This document shows positions 34,652 to 45,100 of a DNA stretch of 61,523 nucleotides, one piece after another. Under the pieces are notes generated by a model, which was given only the letters and a program-made list of their open reading frames with translations, did not search any database and was not told the origin of the DNA. The translations under genes were made by a program, and so were the position numbers. Position 1 is the first letter of the stretch, and each line of letters opens with the position of its first letter. Origin of the DNA: Caldilinea sp. CFX5 (GTDB taxonomy: Bacteria > Chloroflexota > Anaerolineae > Caldilineales > Caldilineaceae); the NCBI GenBank assembly GCA_021405325.1, contig QWII01000061.1, positions 1 to 61,523 on the forward strand, read 5' to 3'.

Positions 34652-37393
34652 TTAGCGCCGCGCTGCCGGTAGGTAGAGCCGTTCATTCAATTCCCGCACC
34701 GGCGGCGCGGCGACGCTCGTCGCCATCCCCATCACCTCGATCTCATTCATGGCGGCGATAGTTTCCCAGTGCCAGCGACCAGTGACGGCGCCAATGGTAA
34801 AGCGCAGGCGGTCAATCTCCACTGGTTGCGCCAGCGCGATTAGCGTGCCGCCGTTCTCTAATGGCTCCACACGGCCAACGGCTAGCGTAGCGCCCACCTG
34901 ACTATCCTTGTTGAAAAGCTGCAATTCGCCGGCGGTAATGGCATAGGGGCCATCCTTCTCCGGTTGGCCAAAGCCCTCCCAGTCGCCACCCGTTGGCGGG
35001 ACGCCGACCAGCCGCACCGATTTGATGCGCAAGGGTTTCGTCCAGCGCAATTCGACCCACTCACCAACTGCCTGCCCCTTGGCCGAAAGCCAGCTTGATT
35101 CGTCATCCTGATAATTGGCATTCAACGCAGCGCGCACTTGCGCCGGGTAGACAAAGCGCGCCCCACTGGCATCACGCAGCCCATCACTGGCGGCAAAGGG
35201 CGCCGCCGGGCCACCAGCCGGAATTGGCACCCAGCCCCGCCGATCATTGAGAAAGCGGGGGCGGAAGGGTTGATAGTCCGGGGAATTGGGATCATTGTGA
35301 TTGAAAAAGCTGCTGGCGCTCACCTCGGCATAGGGCGCGACATTTGTCCAGCCCTGGTTGGCTTCGTCCAACACCGCATCAAGCGAGCCGCTAACGTGGC
35401 CCATGTGACAGCCGGTGCAGGTGACGTTTTCGCCCGGTCGCGCCCAGGCGTTGCCCTGGGCAATGGAAATATAGCCCCGCTGCCAGTCGCGTACTACCCG
35501 CCCGTTGACATCACGTAGCACAAAGAAGGAGGGTGTATCCGCGGGAACAGTCACGGTGAAAGCGCCGAGCGGTGTCACCGGCGCGGTTGTCCAGAGGACG
35601 GCGCGCACTTCGTTGTCCTTGCGGAAGGTAGCGCACGGTTCGGGCCAGTCATCGTAACAGTTGCCGCCGCTAAATTGATTGGCATCCACCCACACCTCCA
35701 CCTTGGCCACACTCCCCGGCGGCGGCGAGTTGCCGACATAGGGCAGTGTCAGCGGCGGGTTGGCGTAAATGTTGGTATTATGCAGCGTCGCAAGTTGGAT
35801 GTCGTTGGGACCACGCTGGCTAAACCCATACTCATTGAGCGTGTTGGGCAAATTTCCCAGCGCCGGATCGTCGTTGGCAATCGCCGTAATCAGATCCGGC
35901 TTGGCCGTCCAACTGGTGCGCGCCACAAGCGGTTTGGCGTCCATCATATCCGCTGTCGCCATGCCGATGCTAGCGAGGTCAATGGTGACGGGCGTCTGGT
36001 TGCTGCCATCCAGCTCCATGACATAGAGTTCATAGCGCAGGGTGGAGCCGTATAATTTAAAGAGTTGACCACCCTCCACATGTTGTCCCGTCGTCGGCAA
36101 GCCGGCGTCTTCACGGGTTTGCGAATAGAGAATGCGCCCATCGGGCAACCCCCACGGGTGCAGGGCATAGGGCGGCGAGTCGTCATCATTCGTCCAGGCT
36201 TTTTGGAAGGTCAAGCCGACCAGCGCATCACGGGCATTGGCATAGGTCATGGCGACCCCTGGCTGGGCGACCCGAATGCCGGTCTCGAAAGTCGAGTGAA
36301 ACATTGTACTGTCGGGCTGTGACGTAAATGCGACAAAGAGCGCATTCCCCTGCTGAATCACTGCGGGTTGGGCGGCATGATAGGTGTCCGAGACGCCATC
36401 GTCCTCGGCCAGCGACCAGCGAAAGGCCGGCGTCCAGGCAAAACGCTGGAAGTCGGTGCCGTCAGGGTTGAGGGTCATCAAGTGCCAGGTGTTGGGGGCG
36501 TCACGAATGGGAAAACCATCAGCCAGGCGACCGGTGGCGGGATTGAAGTCCTCATTCGGATTGGCATGAATGACTGTCCCGTCAGGTAGGGTCTGTTCAT
36601 GATCGGCATTGTCAATGCGGTTGTAGATGCCGGTTTCGGTCGGCTGGTTGAATTGATTCCACCAGCGCGCCACCAGGATGCGCCCATCGGGCAAGGGCGT
36701 CGGGTGCCAGAGGCTGCCTCGCTCTGAGGTGACGCGATGGAGATTGCCGCCGTCGGCATTCATCACATAAAGGTTGAGGGTGCGCCGGTCGTCATAGTGG
36801 CTACGCGAAGGGTAGCGGGAGGAGACAAAAACAATCCGCCCATCGGCCAGGTAAGCAGGAAAGAGGTCGTCGTAGGTGCCATACTCCTCCTGGTTGAGAA
36901 AGTGGGCAGCGTTGGGGATGGCAAAGGTGCGGTCGGAAAAGGTCAATTGCCGAAAGCCGCTGCCATCGACATTGATCTCATAGAGCCGCCAGCCGGAATC
37001 GTTGGTGGCGGGCGCCAGGGTGGTGGCGCCGGCAAAGACGATTTTTGTGCCGGCAAAATTCACATCCGGTGATTGGACATCAACCAGGCCCGGTGTGTTA
37101 TAGACAAAGAGCGAACCATCGCTATCGCGGCGCACCAATTTGCTGCCCGGTGCAAATTTCGCTAACCCGGTGCCAAATTGGCCGGCCGGCCCCCGTTCAT
37201 TTTTGAAGAGGCGATCCTGGGTAGCCAGATGGCTGCGGGCGACAAAGATCAACGGCGGCAACGGATCGGCGCCGACAGCAGTGTGGGGCGCTAACAGCCC
37301 GTTTTGCCCGGCAAATAAGGCGGTTACGAGTAATAAGAGCGGCAGCCAAAGTGGACGCTGCCGAAGGTATAGCGGTTGCGATTTTCGCGCCAT
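34652..37393 (-). CDS. Secreted propeller protein with haem-c motif, HzsA-like
   Basis: The 913-residue product has a signal peptide (about residues 12-42), TolB/WD-type propeller blades in the first half (SRYPSRSHYDDRRTLNLYVMNADG, and repeated LPDGRILYSQ/LADGRIVFVS strands), a beta domain and, at residues 659-663, CTGCH, a c-type haem attachment motif followed by MGH. The region before it (RPGENVTCTGCH) resembles the HzsA-related middle domain. A discoidin-like domain follows (about 790-895). It ends RLYLPAARR. A hydrazine synthase role is not implied; the fold is widespread. AGGTGA precedes ATG 37393. Confidence 0.78.
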   Translation of the reverse strand: MARKSQPLYLRQRPLWLPLLLLVTALFAGQNGLLAPHTAVGADPLPPLIFVARSHLATQDRLFKNERGPAGQFGTGLAKFAPGSKLVRRDSDGSLFVYNTPGLVDVQSPDVNFAGTKIVFAGATTLAPATNDSGWRLYEINVDGSGFRQLTFSDRTFAIPNAAHFLNQEEYGTYDDLFPAYLADGRIVFVSSRYPSRSHYDDRRTLNLYVMNADGGNLHRVTSERGSLWHPTPLPDGRILVARWWNQFNQPTETGIYNRIDNADHEQTLPDGTVIHANPNEDFNPATGRLADGFPIRDAPNTWHLMTLNPDGTDFQRFAWTPAFRWSLAEDDGVSDTYHAAQPAVIQQGNALFVAFTSQPDSTMFHSTFETGIRVAQPGVAMTYANARDALVGLTFQKAWTNDDDSPPYALHPWGLPDGRILYSQTREDAGLPTTGQHVEGGQLFKLYGSTLRYELYVMELDGSNQTPVTIDLASIGMATADMMDAKPLVARTSWTAKPDLITAIANDDPALGNLPNTLNEYGFSQRGPNDIQLATLHNTNIYANPPLTLPYVGNSPPPGSVAKVEVWVDANQFSGGNCYDDWPEPCATFRKDNEVRAVLWTTAPVTPLGAFTVTVPADTPSFFVLRDVNGRVVRDWQRGYISIAQGNAWARPGENVTCTGCHMGHVSGSLDAVLDEANQGWTNVAPYAEVSASSFFNHNDPNSPDYQPFRPRFLNDRRGWVPIPAGGPAAPFAASDGLRDASGARFVYPAQVRAALNANYQDDESSWLSAKGQAVGEWVELRWTKPLRIKSVRLVGVPPTGGDWEGFGQPEKDGPYAITAGELQLFNKDSQVGATLAVGRVEPLENGGTLIALAQPVEIDRLRFTIGAVTGRWHWETIAAMNEIEVMGMATSVAAPPVRELNERLYLPAARR

Positions 37394-37635
37394 AATCAAT
37401 TTCTCACCTTTGCGTTCTGTTAGTCATTCGGGGACTCACCATCTTCGTCCCACGGTAAGTGTAGCAAAAAGCGAGGCTTAACGCTGGGCGCATAAACAAT
37501 GATTGGTTGCCTACTACCCTGTAATCTACCCGCGCGAGGTGAGTGTTGCGCAACTACGACCGTCAATAGGGGTTGTTATGCTAGAGCAATTACCCTCATT
37601 AACCCGCTTTATGAACGACAAGGGAAGGGCCGACT

Positions 37636-38052
37636 ATGCAACGCGAAAAGATTGATGCACTGCTGGCGCAGATTCGCGCCACACGGGAAGAAACGCTGCG
37701 CACTTTACAGGATGCGACTGAGGCCGAATTCACCTTGCGTACAGACCTACAACGCTGGGACGACCTGCGGCGTGTCTTGCTACGCTTTGGCGACCACATG
37801 CGCGAACATAGCAATCAGTTAGAAGATGCCCGCCAGAAAACCGGCGCCGGGCCGACGATGCCGCAACGCATGTTGGCCGAAGCCGAACGCGCTTGGGGCC
37901 AGTTACTGGCGGCAACTGTTGGCTTGACGGATGAAACCGCCAGCCGCCAACCGGACGATGGCGGTTGGTCGGCGCTCCAGGTCTTGGAGCATATTGCCGA
38001 GGTGGAGCAAAATGTTCTGTTAGCGGCAGCACAACGTACGCGCTCGACCTAA
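37636..38052 (+). CDS. DinB-superfamily protein
   Basis: The 138-residue helical protein has an N-terminal helix pair, a [15 protein letters not shown] segment, and a C-terminal [19 protein letters not shown], the DinB-type ending with His that binds metal (typically xxHxxxxE). DinB-fold proteins are metal-dependent and often have bacillithiol- or mycothiol-transferase roles, but many are uncharacterised. AAGGGAAGGG precedes the ATG. Its end overlaps zwf by four bases on the opposite strand. Confidence 0.8.
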   Translation: MQREKIDALLAQIRATREETLRTLQDATEAEFTLRTDLQRWDDLRRVLLRFGDHMREHSNQLEDARQKTGAGPTMPQRMLAEAERAWGQLLAATVGLTDETASRQPDDGGWSALQVLEHIAEVEQNVLLAAAQRTRST

Positions 38053-39485
38053 TGCTCGGTCACACGCCAGCGATGACCGTCATGGGAGAGAAGCCGATCG
38101 GCTTCTTTGGGTCCCCAGCTACCTTTGGGGTAGGTAACGATAGGGGGGGTGTCCGGGGTAGACCAACCCTGAAGAATCGGGTCAATCAGGCGCCAGGCCT
38201 GGATGATCTCGTCGTTACGCGCAAAGAGCAGGGCGTCACCGTGCAGGGCGTCGAGCAGCAAGCGCTCATAGGCGTCGGGCAGGGTGCGATCCGGGAAGGC
38301 GTCACGATAGTGGAACTCCAGATCGACGGTGCGCATCTCTTGACTCGAATCGGGGACTTTGGCTTCAAAGGTGAGATGGATGCCTTCATCCGGTTGCACC
38401 ATAATCGAGAGCACATTGGAGAAGCGATTGTTAACTAGGCCAAACATCACCAGCGGTGGGCGCTTGAAGACAATGGCAATCTCCGACTGTTTCTTGGCTA
38501 AGGCTTTGCCGGAACGCAGATAAAAGGGCACGCCTTGCCAGCGCCAGTTGTCAATGTAGAGTTTGAGCGCGGCATAGGTGGGCGTTTGGGAGTCGGGGGC
38601 CACGCCTTTGGCCTCCCGATAGCCTTCATACTGAGCGCGCACCGTATTCGCCAGTTCAAGCGGGCGAACAGCAGAGAGAACCTTGACCTTTTCATTGCGC
38701 AACGTATCGGCATTGTAGGGGGCCGGCGGCTCCACTGTGATTAGAGTCAGGAGTTGCAACAGGTGGTTCTGGAACATATCGCGCAGAACGCCGGCTTCGT
38801 CATAATAGCCGGCCCGGCTGCCGACATCGACGGTTTCGGCCACTGTAATCTGGACATGGTCAATATAGTTGCGATTCCAGAGCGGTTCAAAGATGGCATT
38901 GGCAAAGCGCATAAAGAGAATATTTTGCGCCGTCTCTTTGCCCAAATAGTGGTCGATGCGGTAAATCTGGCGCTCCTGCCAATGGGCGCAAATCGTTTCA
39001 TCCAATGCCAAAGCGCTGGCCAGGTCATGACCAAAAGGTTTCTCAATGACCAGCTTGCGCGGTCCTTCGCTTTCGTCGGCCAAACCAGCCTCGCCTAAAA
39101 AGGTCGCCGCCGGGCCATCATGTTCGGGCGCCGTTGCCAAGTAGTAGAGCCGATTGGCCGGACCGCCCTCCACGTCGTGGAGAAAGTTGCCCAGGCGGGC
39201 ATAATCTTCCGCCACGTCCAGATTACCCTGAAAATAACGAAGCCGTTCGGCAAAGGCGCGCCAGGAATCCTCTTCATAACTGCTGCTAAACTCCTGTACA
39301 CCGCTTTGTAACGGCTTGCGAAAGGCGGCATCATCCCATGGACGGCGCGCAAAGCCCACAATCCAGAGCTTTTCCGGCAACCGCTGCTTACAAAAAGAGT
39401 TGTACAACGCCGGCATCAACTTGCGCCGTGTCAAATCACCCGATGCCCCGAAAATGACAATTGTGGTGGGGAGTTGTTCATTCAT
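38049..39485 (-). CDS. zwf: Glucose-6-phosphate 1-dehydrogenase
   Basis: It oxidises glucose-6-phosphate to 6-phosphogluconolactone with NAD(P), opening the oxidative pentose phosphate pathway. The 478-residue length is typical. [17 protein letters not shown] (residues 13-29) is the nucleotide-binding motif, RIDHYLGKE is the substrate-binding signature with the catalytic His, and EKPFGHDL is also present. GAGG lies nine bases before ATG 39485. No gnd or pgl gene adjoins it, so it stands alone, with a hairpin upstream. Confidence 0.97.
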   Translation of the reverse strand: MNEQLPTTIVIFGASGDLTRRKLMPALYNSFCKQRLPEKLWIVGFARRPWDDAAFRKPLQSGVQEFSSSYEEDSWRAFAERLRYFQGNLDVAEDYARLGNFLHDVEGGPANRLYYLATAPEHDGPAATFLGEAGLADESEGPRKLVIEKPFGHDLASALALDETICAHWQERQIYRIDHYLGKETAQNILFMRFANAIFEPLWNRNYIDHVQITVAETVDVGSRAGYYDEAGVLRDMFQNHLLQLLTLITVEPPAPYNADTLRNEKVKVLSAVRPLELANTVRAQYEGYREAKGVAPDSQTPTYAALKLYIDNWRWQGVPFYLRSGKALAKKQSEIAIVFKRPPLVMFGLVNNRFSNVLSIMVQPDEGIHLTFEAKVPDSSQEMRTVDLEFHYRDAFPDRTLPDAYERLLLDALHGDALLFARNDEIIQAWRLIDPILQGWSTPDTPPIVTYPKGSWGPKEADRLLSHDGHRWRVTEH

Positions 39486-39897
39486 AGCCGCAACCTCGCC
39501 TTTGTCAGAAGACAGAAGTCAGAAAACACATTGTTTCCAGAATAACACCATCTGTCAGAAGCCGGTGTGATAATGCTACCATTAGAAATTGTATAACTAC
39601 TAAGCTCTGAGCCAGTCCGTGACTGGCTCAGAGCTTAGTAGTTATACAATTGTCAATAAATCGCAAAAATCAATATACCCTTTTTCCCATACAATAAGAC
39701 AATTGTATCGCTTCACTGAGTCAAATTGCCGCCATTGGACTTTTCTGGTAAAGTACCCAGTCAACAGTTGAACAGTGTGCGCAGCCCAAAACTAGTGCTA
39801 TGCCATCGGCACAAAGGTGTTGATTTGTCACGGCAAGGCAACACAGTCTTTATTTTCGCAGCAGATGGTTACGTTTCTGAAAGGTGTACACCCACGC
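39486..39897. other. Regulatory spacer between zwf and the beta-helix gene
   Basis: The 412 bases hold the 30-bp hairpin at 39587-39651. No gene is evident. An in-frame extension of the beta-helix gene to 39817 exists but lacks a ribosome site. Divergent promoters for zwf and the beta-helix gene should lie here but I cannot fix them. Confidence 0.45.
39587..39651. repeat. 30-bp perfect hairpin between divergent genes
   Basis: Arms 39587-39616 and 39622-39651 pair without mismatch around CCGTG. The core GCCAGT-CCGTG-ACTGGC mirrors GCCGGT-TCGTG-ACCGGC at 2411-2457, with paired changes in the stem. Unlike most long hairpins here it lies between divergent genes, so a simple terminator role is unlikely. 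Confidence 0.85.
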
Positions 39898-42126
39898 ATG
39901 AAGCTAACTTCTTTGTTACCCAGCCGCTCGCCAGCGCTTTGCCACCCGCGCTTTCGCCGTCTCCTCGCTGTTGTTCTGCCCACGATGGCGATCCTTGTGC
40001 TCTTGCTATGGCAATTTGCGCAACCGAGCAGCCATTTGTATGCCCAGAATAACCTGCCGGCGTTACGCTATACAACCACGGGGAGCAGCGGCCCAACTAT
40101 CACCATCGGCTGGGTTTATAATCGTGCTTATCCGGAGGAAGCGCCTTATGTGGGCGACCCATCAAATCCCAATGCGCCAAAGCTGTCGATCACGCTGCCC
40201 CAGATCTTGGACTGGGTGCAGAGCAGAAACTTTACGCCAACCATCCAATCGCTCGGCAATGGGGTTTGGCAGTTGGATGTCAATCTTGTAATCCTTGACA
40301 ACGCGCGCCTGGATCTGACCGGCGCCAGCGGCGTCAAAGAGTTGCGTATGACCAGTCGACCGGACGCGTCGTTCAATATTATCGCCAGAGGTGGCTGGAT
40401 TAACATTGATGGCATCAAAGTCTATTCATGGGATAATTCCCCCGGTGTCAATAGTTATGACCAGACCTTCTTAACCGTCAACGATGTCATGCAAACTCGT
40501 TCTTATCTGGCAGCACTCTACGGCGGGCGCATGGACATCAAAAACGCTGAGATCATGTATTTGGGTTATGAAGAGTTAAACCACCGGGTGGGCTATGGCA
40601 AAGGCGAACCAAGTGGGATTTCCTGGCGGTTGCGCCCGCAAGGGGTGAGCGATCCGGCCACCGGCCCCAAAGGGAGCATTATCAACAGCAAGGTACATCA
40701 TCTCTACTTTGGCATGTATAGCTATGAGGCGGTCGGGCTTGTGATCACCGACAATGAGTTTCACGATCACTATTTTTATGGCCTGGATCCCCACGACTAT
40801 TCTTATGGCATGACGATTGCTAATAACAAAATCTATAATAACGGCTACACGGGTCTGGTGCTTTCCCGCGGCTGCACCGATAATGTGATTTATGGCAACC
40901 ACATTTACAACAACGCGTCACATGGGCTGATGCTGGATCGCGGCGTCAATCGCAATCTGGTGTATAACAATGTGATCTACGACAATAAATATGATGGTTT
41001 TGCCATCTACCAATCCGGTTACAATGAGATCTACAACAATGAGATCCGCAATAATGGTCGGTATGGCTTTCGCATCTCCGCTGAATTTGACGATGCTGAT
41101 ATTTTCGATGATGTTGCCAGTGACAATGTCGTGCGCAACAACATCATCAGCGGCAGTGGTAAGCATGGCATCTATTTGATTGATCGGGCGGATCGGAATG
41201 TGATCGTCGCCAATCAAGTCATTTCCAGTGCCGAAGTTGGCATTTGGCTCAATGCCGGGCTGAATATCATCCAGGGTAACACCGTGATCGGCAGCGGGAA
41301 AGATGGGCTGCTCATCGACAACAAACCATACACAGCCGGGACCAACCCGGGCGGCCCCTCCAAGCCCCCGTTGGGCCAGCCGGGCGTACAGAATCAGATC
41401 CTCGCTAATCATATTGAACGCAGTGGCGAACGGGGTATTGATGTGATCAATGGCGGCAACAATCGCATTGGTTCACTGGGCGCCGGGAATTTGATCGTCG
41501 ATAATGCGTTAGGCGGCATTTTGTTACGCACAACCGGCGCGACGCTGGTTGATAGTAATGAAATTCGGCGCAACCGCGCCGGCAACGGCGCCGGCGTCAA
41601 CACCATTTGTACGCCGGGTGCGCCAGTGACCCATACCTTTACCAACAATATCATTGCGGACAATCTCACCAGCAACACCAAGGGCTATGGCGCCGGCATT
41701 ACTCTGGGGGACGGCTGTTTGGCCCAAGTGAGCGGCAACTGGTTCGCCAACAACCGCACCGTCAATGGCGAAGCGGCCAATTTACAAAACGGCAACCTGG
41801 CCGGCGCCCCCGATATTCAGGCCGGCAATAATGTCTGGGGGGCGACCGATCTAGCAGCCGTCGAGTTAGGCATCTGGCATCAAGTTGATCTGCCGACCTT
41901 GGGCCGCGTCAACTTCCAGCCGCTCGGCGCCCTGTCGCCTACGCCGCCGGCCACGCCGATCCCCACCGCCACCCATACCCCCACCGTCACGCCGACCATG
42001 ACCCCCTTTCCGGGGGGAGCCGGCACCCCCCAGGCAACGCCCACCGCCACCCCCACCGGCACGCGCACGCCGGAACCGCCGGTGACAGGTGGTAGGGCGC
42101 TCTATTTGCCGCTGGTGCTACGGTAA
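39898..42126 (+). CDS. AlgG/NosD-like beta-helix epimerase-type protein, secreted
   Basis: The 742-residue secreted protein has an N-terminal hydrophobic segment (about 22-45) and a right-handed parallel beta-helix (roughly 270-660) made of NNxIYxN-type turns. Residues 297-300 are DPHD within YGLDPHDYSYGMTIANN, the motif of AlgG-type mannuronan C5-epimerases, where it lies at the catalytic cleft. An extracellular polysaccharide epimerase or lyase is therefore the best inference; NosD-type copper-site proteins share the helix but not DPHD. A Pro/Thr linker and the tail ALYLPLVLR end the protein. ATG 39898 has AAAGGTG upstream. Its 3' end overlaps lhr by 25 bases. Confidence 0.82.
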   Translation: MKLTSLLPSRSPALCHPRFRRLLAVVLPTMAILVLLLWQFAQPSSHLYAQNNLPALRYTTTGSSGPTITIGWVYNRAYPEEAPYVGDPSNPNAPKLSITLPQILDWVQSRNFTPTIQSLGNGVWQLDVNLVILDNARLDLTGASGVKELRMTSRPDASFNIIARGGWINIDGIKVYSWDNSPGVNSYDQTFLTVNDVMQTRSYLAALYGGRMDIKNAEIMYLGYEELNHRVGYGKGEPSGISWRLRPQGVSDPATGPKGSIINSKVHHLYFGMYSYEAVGLVITDNEFHDHYFYGLDPHDYSYGMTIANNKIYNNGYTGLVLSRGCTDNVIYGNHIYNNASHGLMLDRGVNRNLVYNNVIYDNKYDGFAIYQSGYNEIYNNEIRNNGRYGFRISAEFDDADIFDDVASDNVVRNNIISGSGKHGIYLIDRADRNVIVANQVISSAEVGIWLNAGLNIIQGNTVIGSGKDGLLIDNKPYTAGTNPGGPSKPPLGQPGVQNQILANHIERSGERGIDVINGGNNRIGSLGAGNLIVDNALGGILLRTTGATLVDSNEIRRNRAGNGAGVNTICTPGAPVTHTFTNNIIADNLTSNTKGYGAGITLGDGCLAQVSGNWFANNRTVNGEAANLQNGNLAGAPDIQAGNNVWGATDLAAVELGIWHQVDLPTLGRVNFQPLGALSPTPPATPIPTATHTPTVTPTMTPFPGGAGTPQATPTATPTGTRTPEPPVTGGRALYLPLVLR

Positions 42127-45100
42127 ATCTCTGTGTCGTAAAGAGAGGTTCTATCTCTGAGCATCACCGGATACTCGCGATAGAACCCCGCCGCTTCCAA
42201 CAACGGCTGACCGGCGCTACCCAGGATCGGTTGTTCATTCCAGCGTTCGACGGTGATCCGGCGTTCGATATGGGCGAGGTGTTGCAGCCAACAGGTAATG
42301 GCTTGCGGCAACAGCCCGTCATCGACGCCTTGCCCGGTTGTCAATTGGGCGCCATTACCTTCGATAAGCAGAAGAGGCAACCCGCGTTGCAACACCAGCC
42401 AGGTGGACGGAATGCGGGCAAAGGTGAAGGGTTGACCGTCAAAGCGCAAGGGGCCATCGGCCAAGGCCGGGCCGTAGAGGTTGGCCGGGTCACAAGCATT
42501 GAGCAAAACAAGCCCATCAGCGGTTGGCGACGCACTCCCCAAGCCCCGCAGCTCTTCCACCACCGACGGCAGGGCAAATTGTACGCCCGGCAATCCTTGG
42601 ACAAAGTAGCCGCGCCGTACTTCACCGCGCATCTCCAGCCGTTGGAATTCCTGATAGAGCAAGCCCCAATCCCAGGCGCCGGCTTCGTTGGCCAGCGTTT
42701 CATGAGTGACAATACCCCAGCGCGCCAATAATTGACGGGCCTGTTGCGCCACTTGGTCAGCCAGGGTCGGCGCTTTGCCGAGGACGCCAAAGCGATGAAC
42801 CAATGTCCAGCGCCCCTCTTGTACCGTAGGCGTGACGACTTCTTCCACCCGTTCGAGCCGTGTCGGCGAGCTCACGTCGAGCCGTTGACGTACCCGTCGT
42901 TTGGCCGCCTGCATCTCGCTGTGGCTGGGGCGGCGACCGATGGCAAATTGAGGCGGGCGGTTGCCCAGCCGTTCGGCCAACTGCGCTTCGAGGGTACTGA
43001 GCGGGCGTTGCGGTTGGGTTGAACGGGGCGCGCCCCCTTGCACCAGCCGTTGCAGGGCAAGCAGGCTGTCATTCGTCACTAGTCCCGCCATTACCAGTTC
43101 CAATAAGGCGCTTTCCACTGCGGCTTCACTCAGATCAAGGGCGATGCGCAAATCGGTGGCAAAGACGGCGCCTTCACTTTTTAGAAAGGCCAAGATCGCC
43201 TGGGCATCTGCACCCAATGGGGTGAAATCAGTCGGCAGCAGTTCCAGATAGATGCTGCCTTCACCCCGGAAAAGGAACCGAATGCGCCCCCGCCGGGGAT
43301 CAACGCCGCCGGCGCCCACCCAAACCAGGTCACCGCTTTGACAGAGTGTCGCCAGTTCTATGGTCTGGTAGTGCGCCAACCGCAACGGCAAGACGGCATT
43401 CTCCCAGAGGCGACCGATGACCGGTACGGCGCGCAGTTGTTGCAACACCTTGCGTAAGGCGCCTTCACCCTGTAAACGGGTGGCCGGGTGCAAATGCTGC
43501 CAGCGGGTCAAAAAGTCGGCATAGACCGGCAACGGCGCCGCTTGCACCTCCTTGCGCAACAAGGTGAGGGTGCGGCGGTGCATCTGTTCCAGCGTGTGGC
43601 GGTCAAGATATTCGGCAGTCGCGGTTGCCGTTGCCGTTGGGGTTGATGATGGCGTGAATTGTCCATGTGCGAGGGCACGGCTTTCCACCAAGCGCGCTAG
43701 TTCAGTTTCCAACCATTCCACCGGAAACGCATAGCGGGCCAGAATCATCGCACTCGTTACTGGCCCCACCTGCCGCAAAAAGCGTTCCAAAATCGCAAGC
43801 CGGGCTTCATCAGGACGCGGATTTTCGCGGACAGACGCGGATTCTTTCTGATCAGGAAGCGCAATCCGCGTTTGTCCGCGAAAATCCGCGTCCTGGTCAA
43901 AAGCCGCGACATACTCAGGCAGATACTCGGCGGCGACCCAGCGGGTGCGCGGGCCGTGGGCGGTCGGCAGTTCCAGTTCAACAATGCGTTGGGCGCCGGC
44001 CAGTTGACCGATCCAGCCGGCGGGGTCAACGGTGGTGCGCAGGGCAATTTCGCTGGTGGCGAGGTCGCCGAGTTCCTGGAACAGGGCAGCCAGTTCTTCC
44101 CGCGTGCGCGCTTGGGCGGTGGGCGCCGTGCGTTGGAGTTGGTCGCGAATGGCGGCGACCGCTTCCGGCTTGAGCAGGTCGGCCAGATTGACATCTTTGA
44201 GCAGATCCTGCAACAGGTCACGGTTGATCGCCAGCGTCTGTAACTGCCGTTCAGCTTTCGGCGTATCCCACTCATACATGTAGAAAGCGATGAGATCCCA
44301 CAATAAACTCTGCGCCACCGGCGACGGGCTGAACGATTCCAGCACCTCCACCCGAATGGTTCCCTGCTGAATGCCGGTCAGCACCTGTTCGAGGTGGGGC
44401 AGATCCATCACCTCTTCGAGACAATCGCGATAGGTTTCGGCGACAATGGGGAAATCGGGGAGTTTGCGCACAACCTGGAGCAGATCTTTGGCGCGCAGGC
44501 GTTGCAACCAGAAGGGGGTGCGTTTGCCCTTGCCGGCGCCGGGCAGCATCAGCGCACGGGCCGCGTTTTGCCGAAACTGGGCGCCAAAGACCGCCGAGTT
44601 GGGTAGTTCCTGCAAAATCCGTTCGCGCGCCTCGTTGGGACTCATGGTCGTCACCAGGTCGATGGGGATTTCCGTATCGGCGTCGGGGAAGCGGAAGAGG
44701 ATGCCGTCATCATTGCTCTCCAACTCCACCTCGACGCCGAGCCGCTCCCGCAGCGCGCTGGCGAGCGCCAACCCCCAGAGACCATTGACCTTACCGCCAA
44801 AAGGACTTTGCACGACCAATCGCGGGTCCCCCAACGTATCTTCAAAAAGTTCGACCAGAATCATCCGGTCAGAGGAGATGGCGCCGGCATGATCCAACTG
44901 GCCGGCCACGTAGTCGATCACCGCCCAGGCAGAGTTGGCATCCAATGCATAGTCTTGCCGCAACCAAGTCAGCAGGTCGCCGACGGCGGCGCTTTCGCGC
45001 TGTTCCAACAAGGCGCGACAACTGGGGAGATCCAACTGGCGACGGACGGCAGTCAACCGTTCCGCTACGGCGCGGCGAAAGGCGCCAACGCGTTGGCCCA

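Noticed and set aside
34652..37393. Hydrazine synthase subunit
   Set aside because: Only one haem motif and a propeller are shared with HzsA-like folds. No anammox genes are present, so the specific function is not supported.
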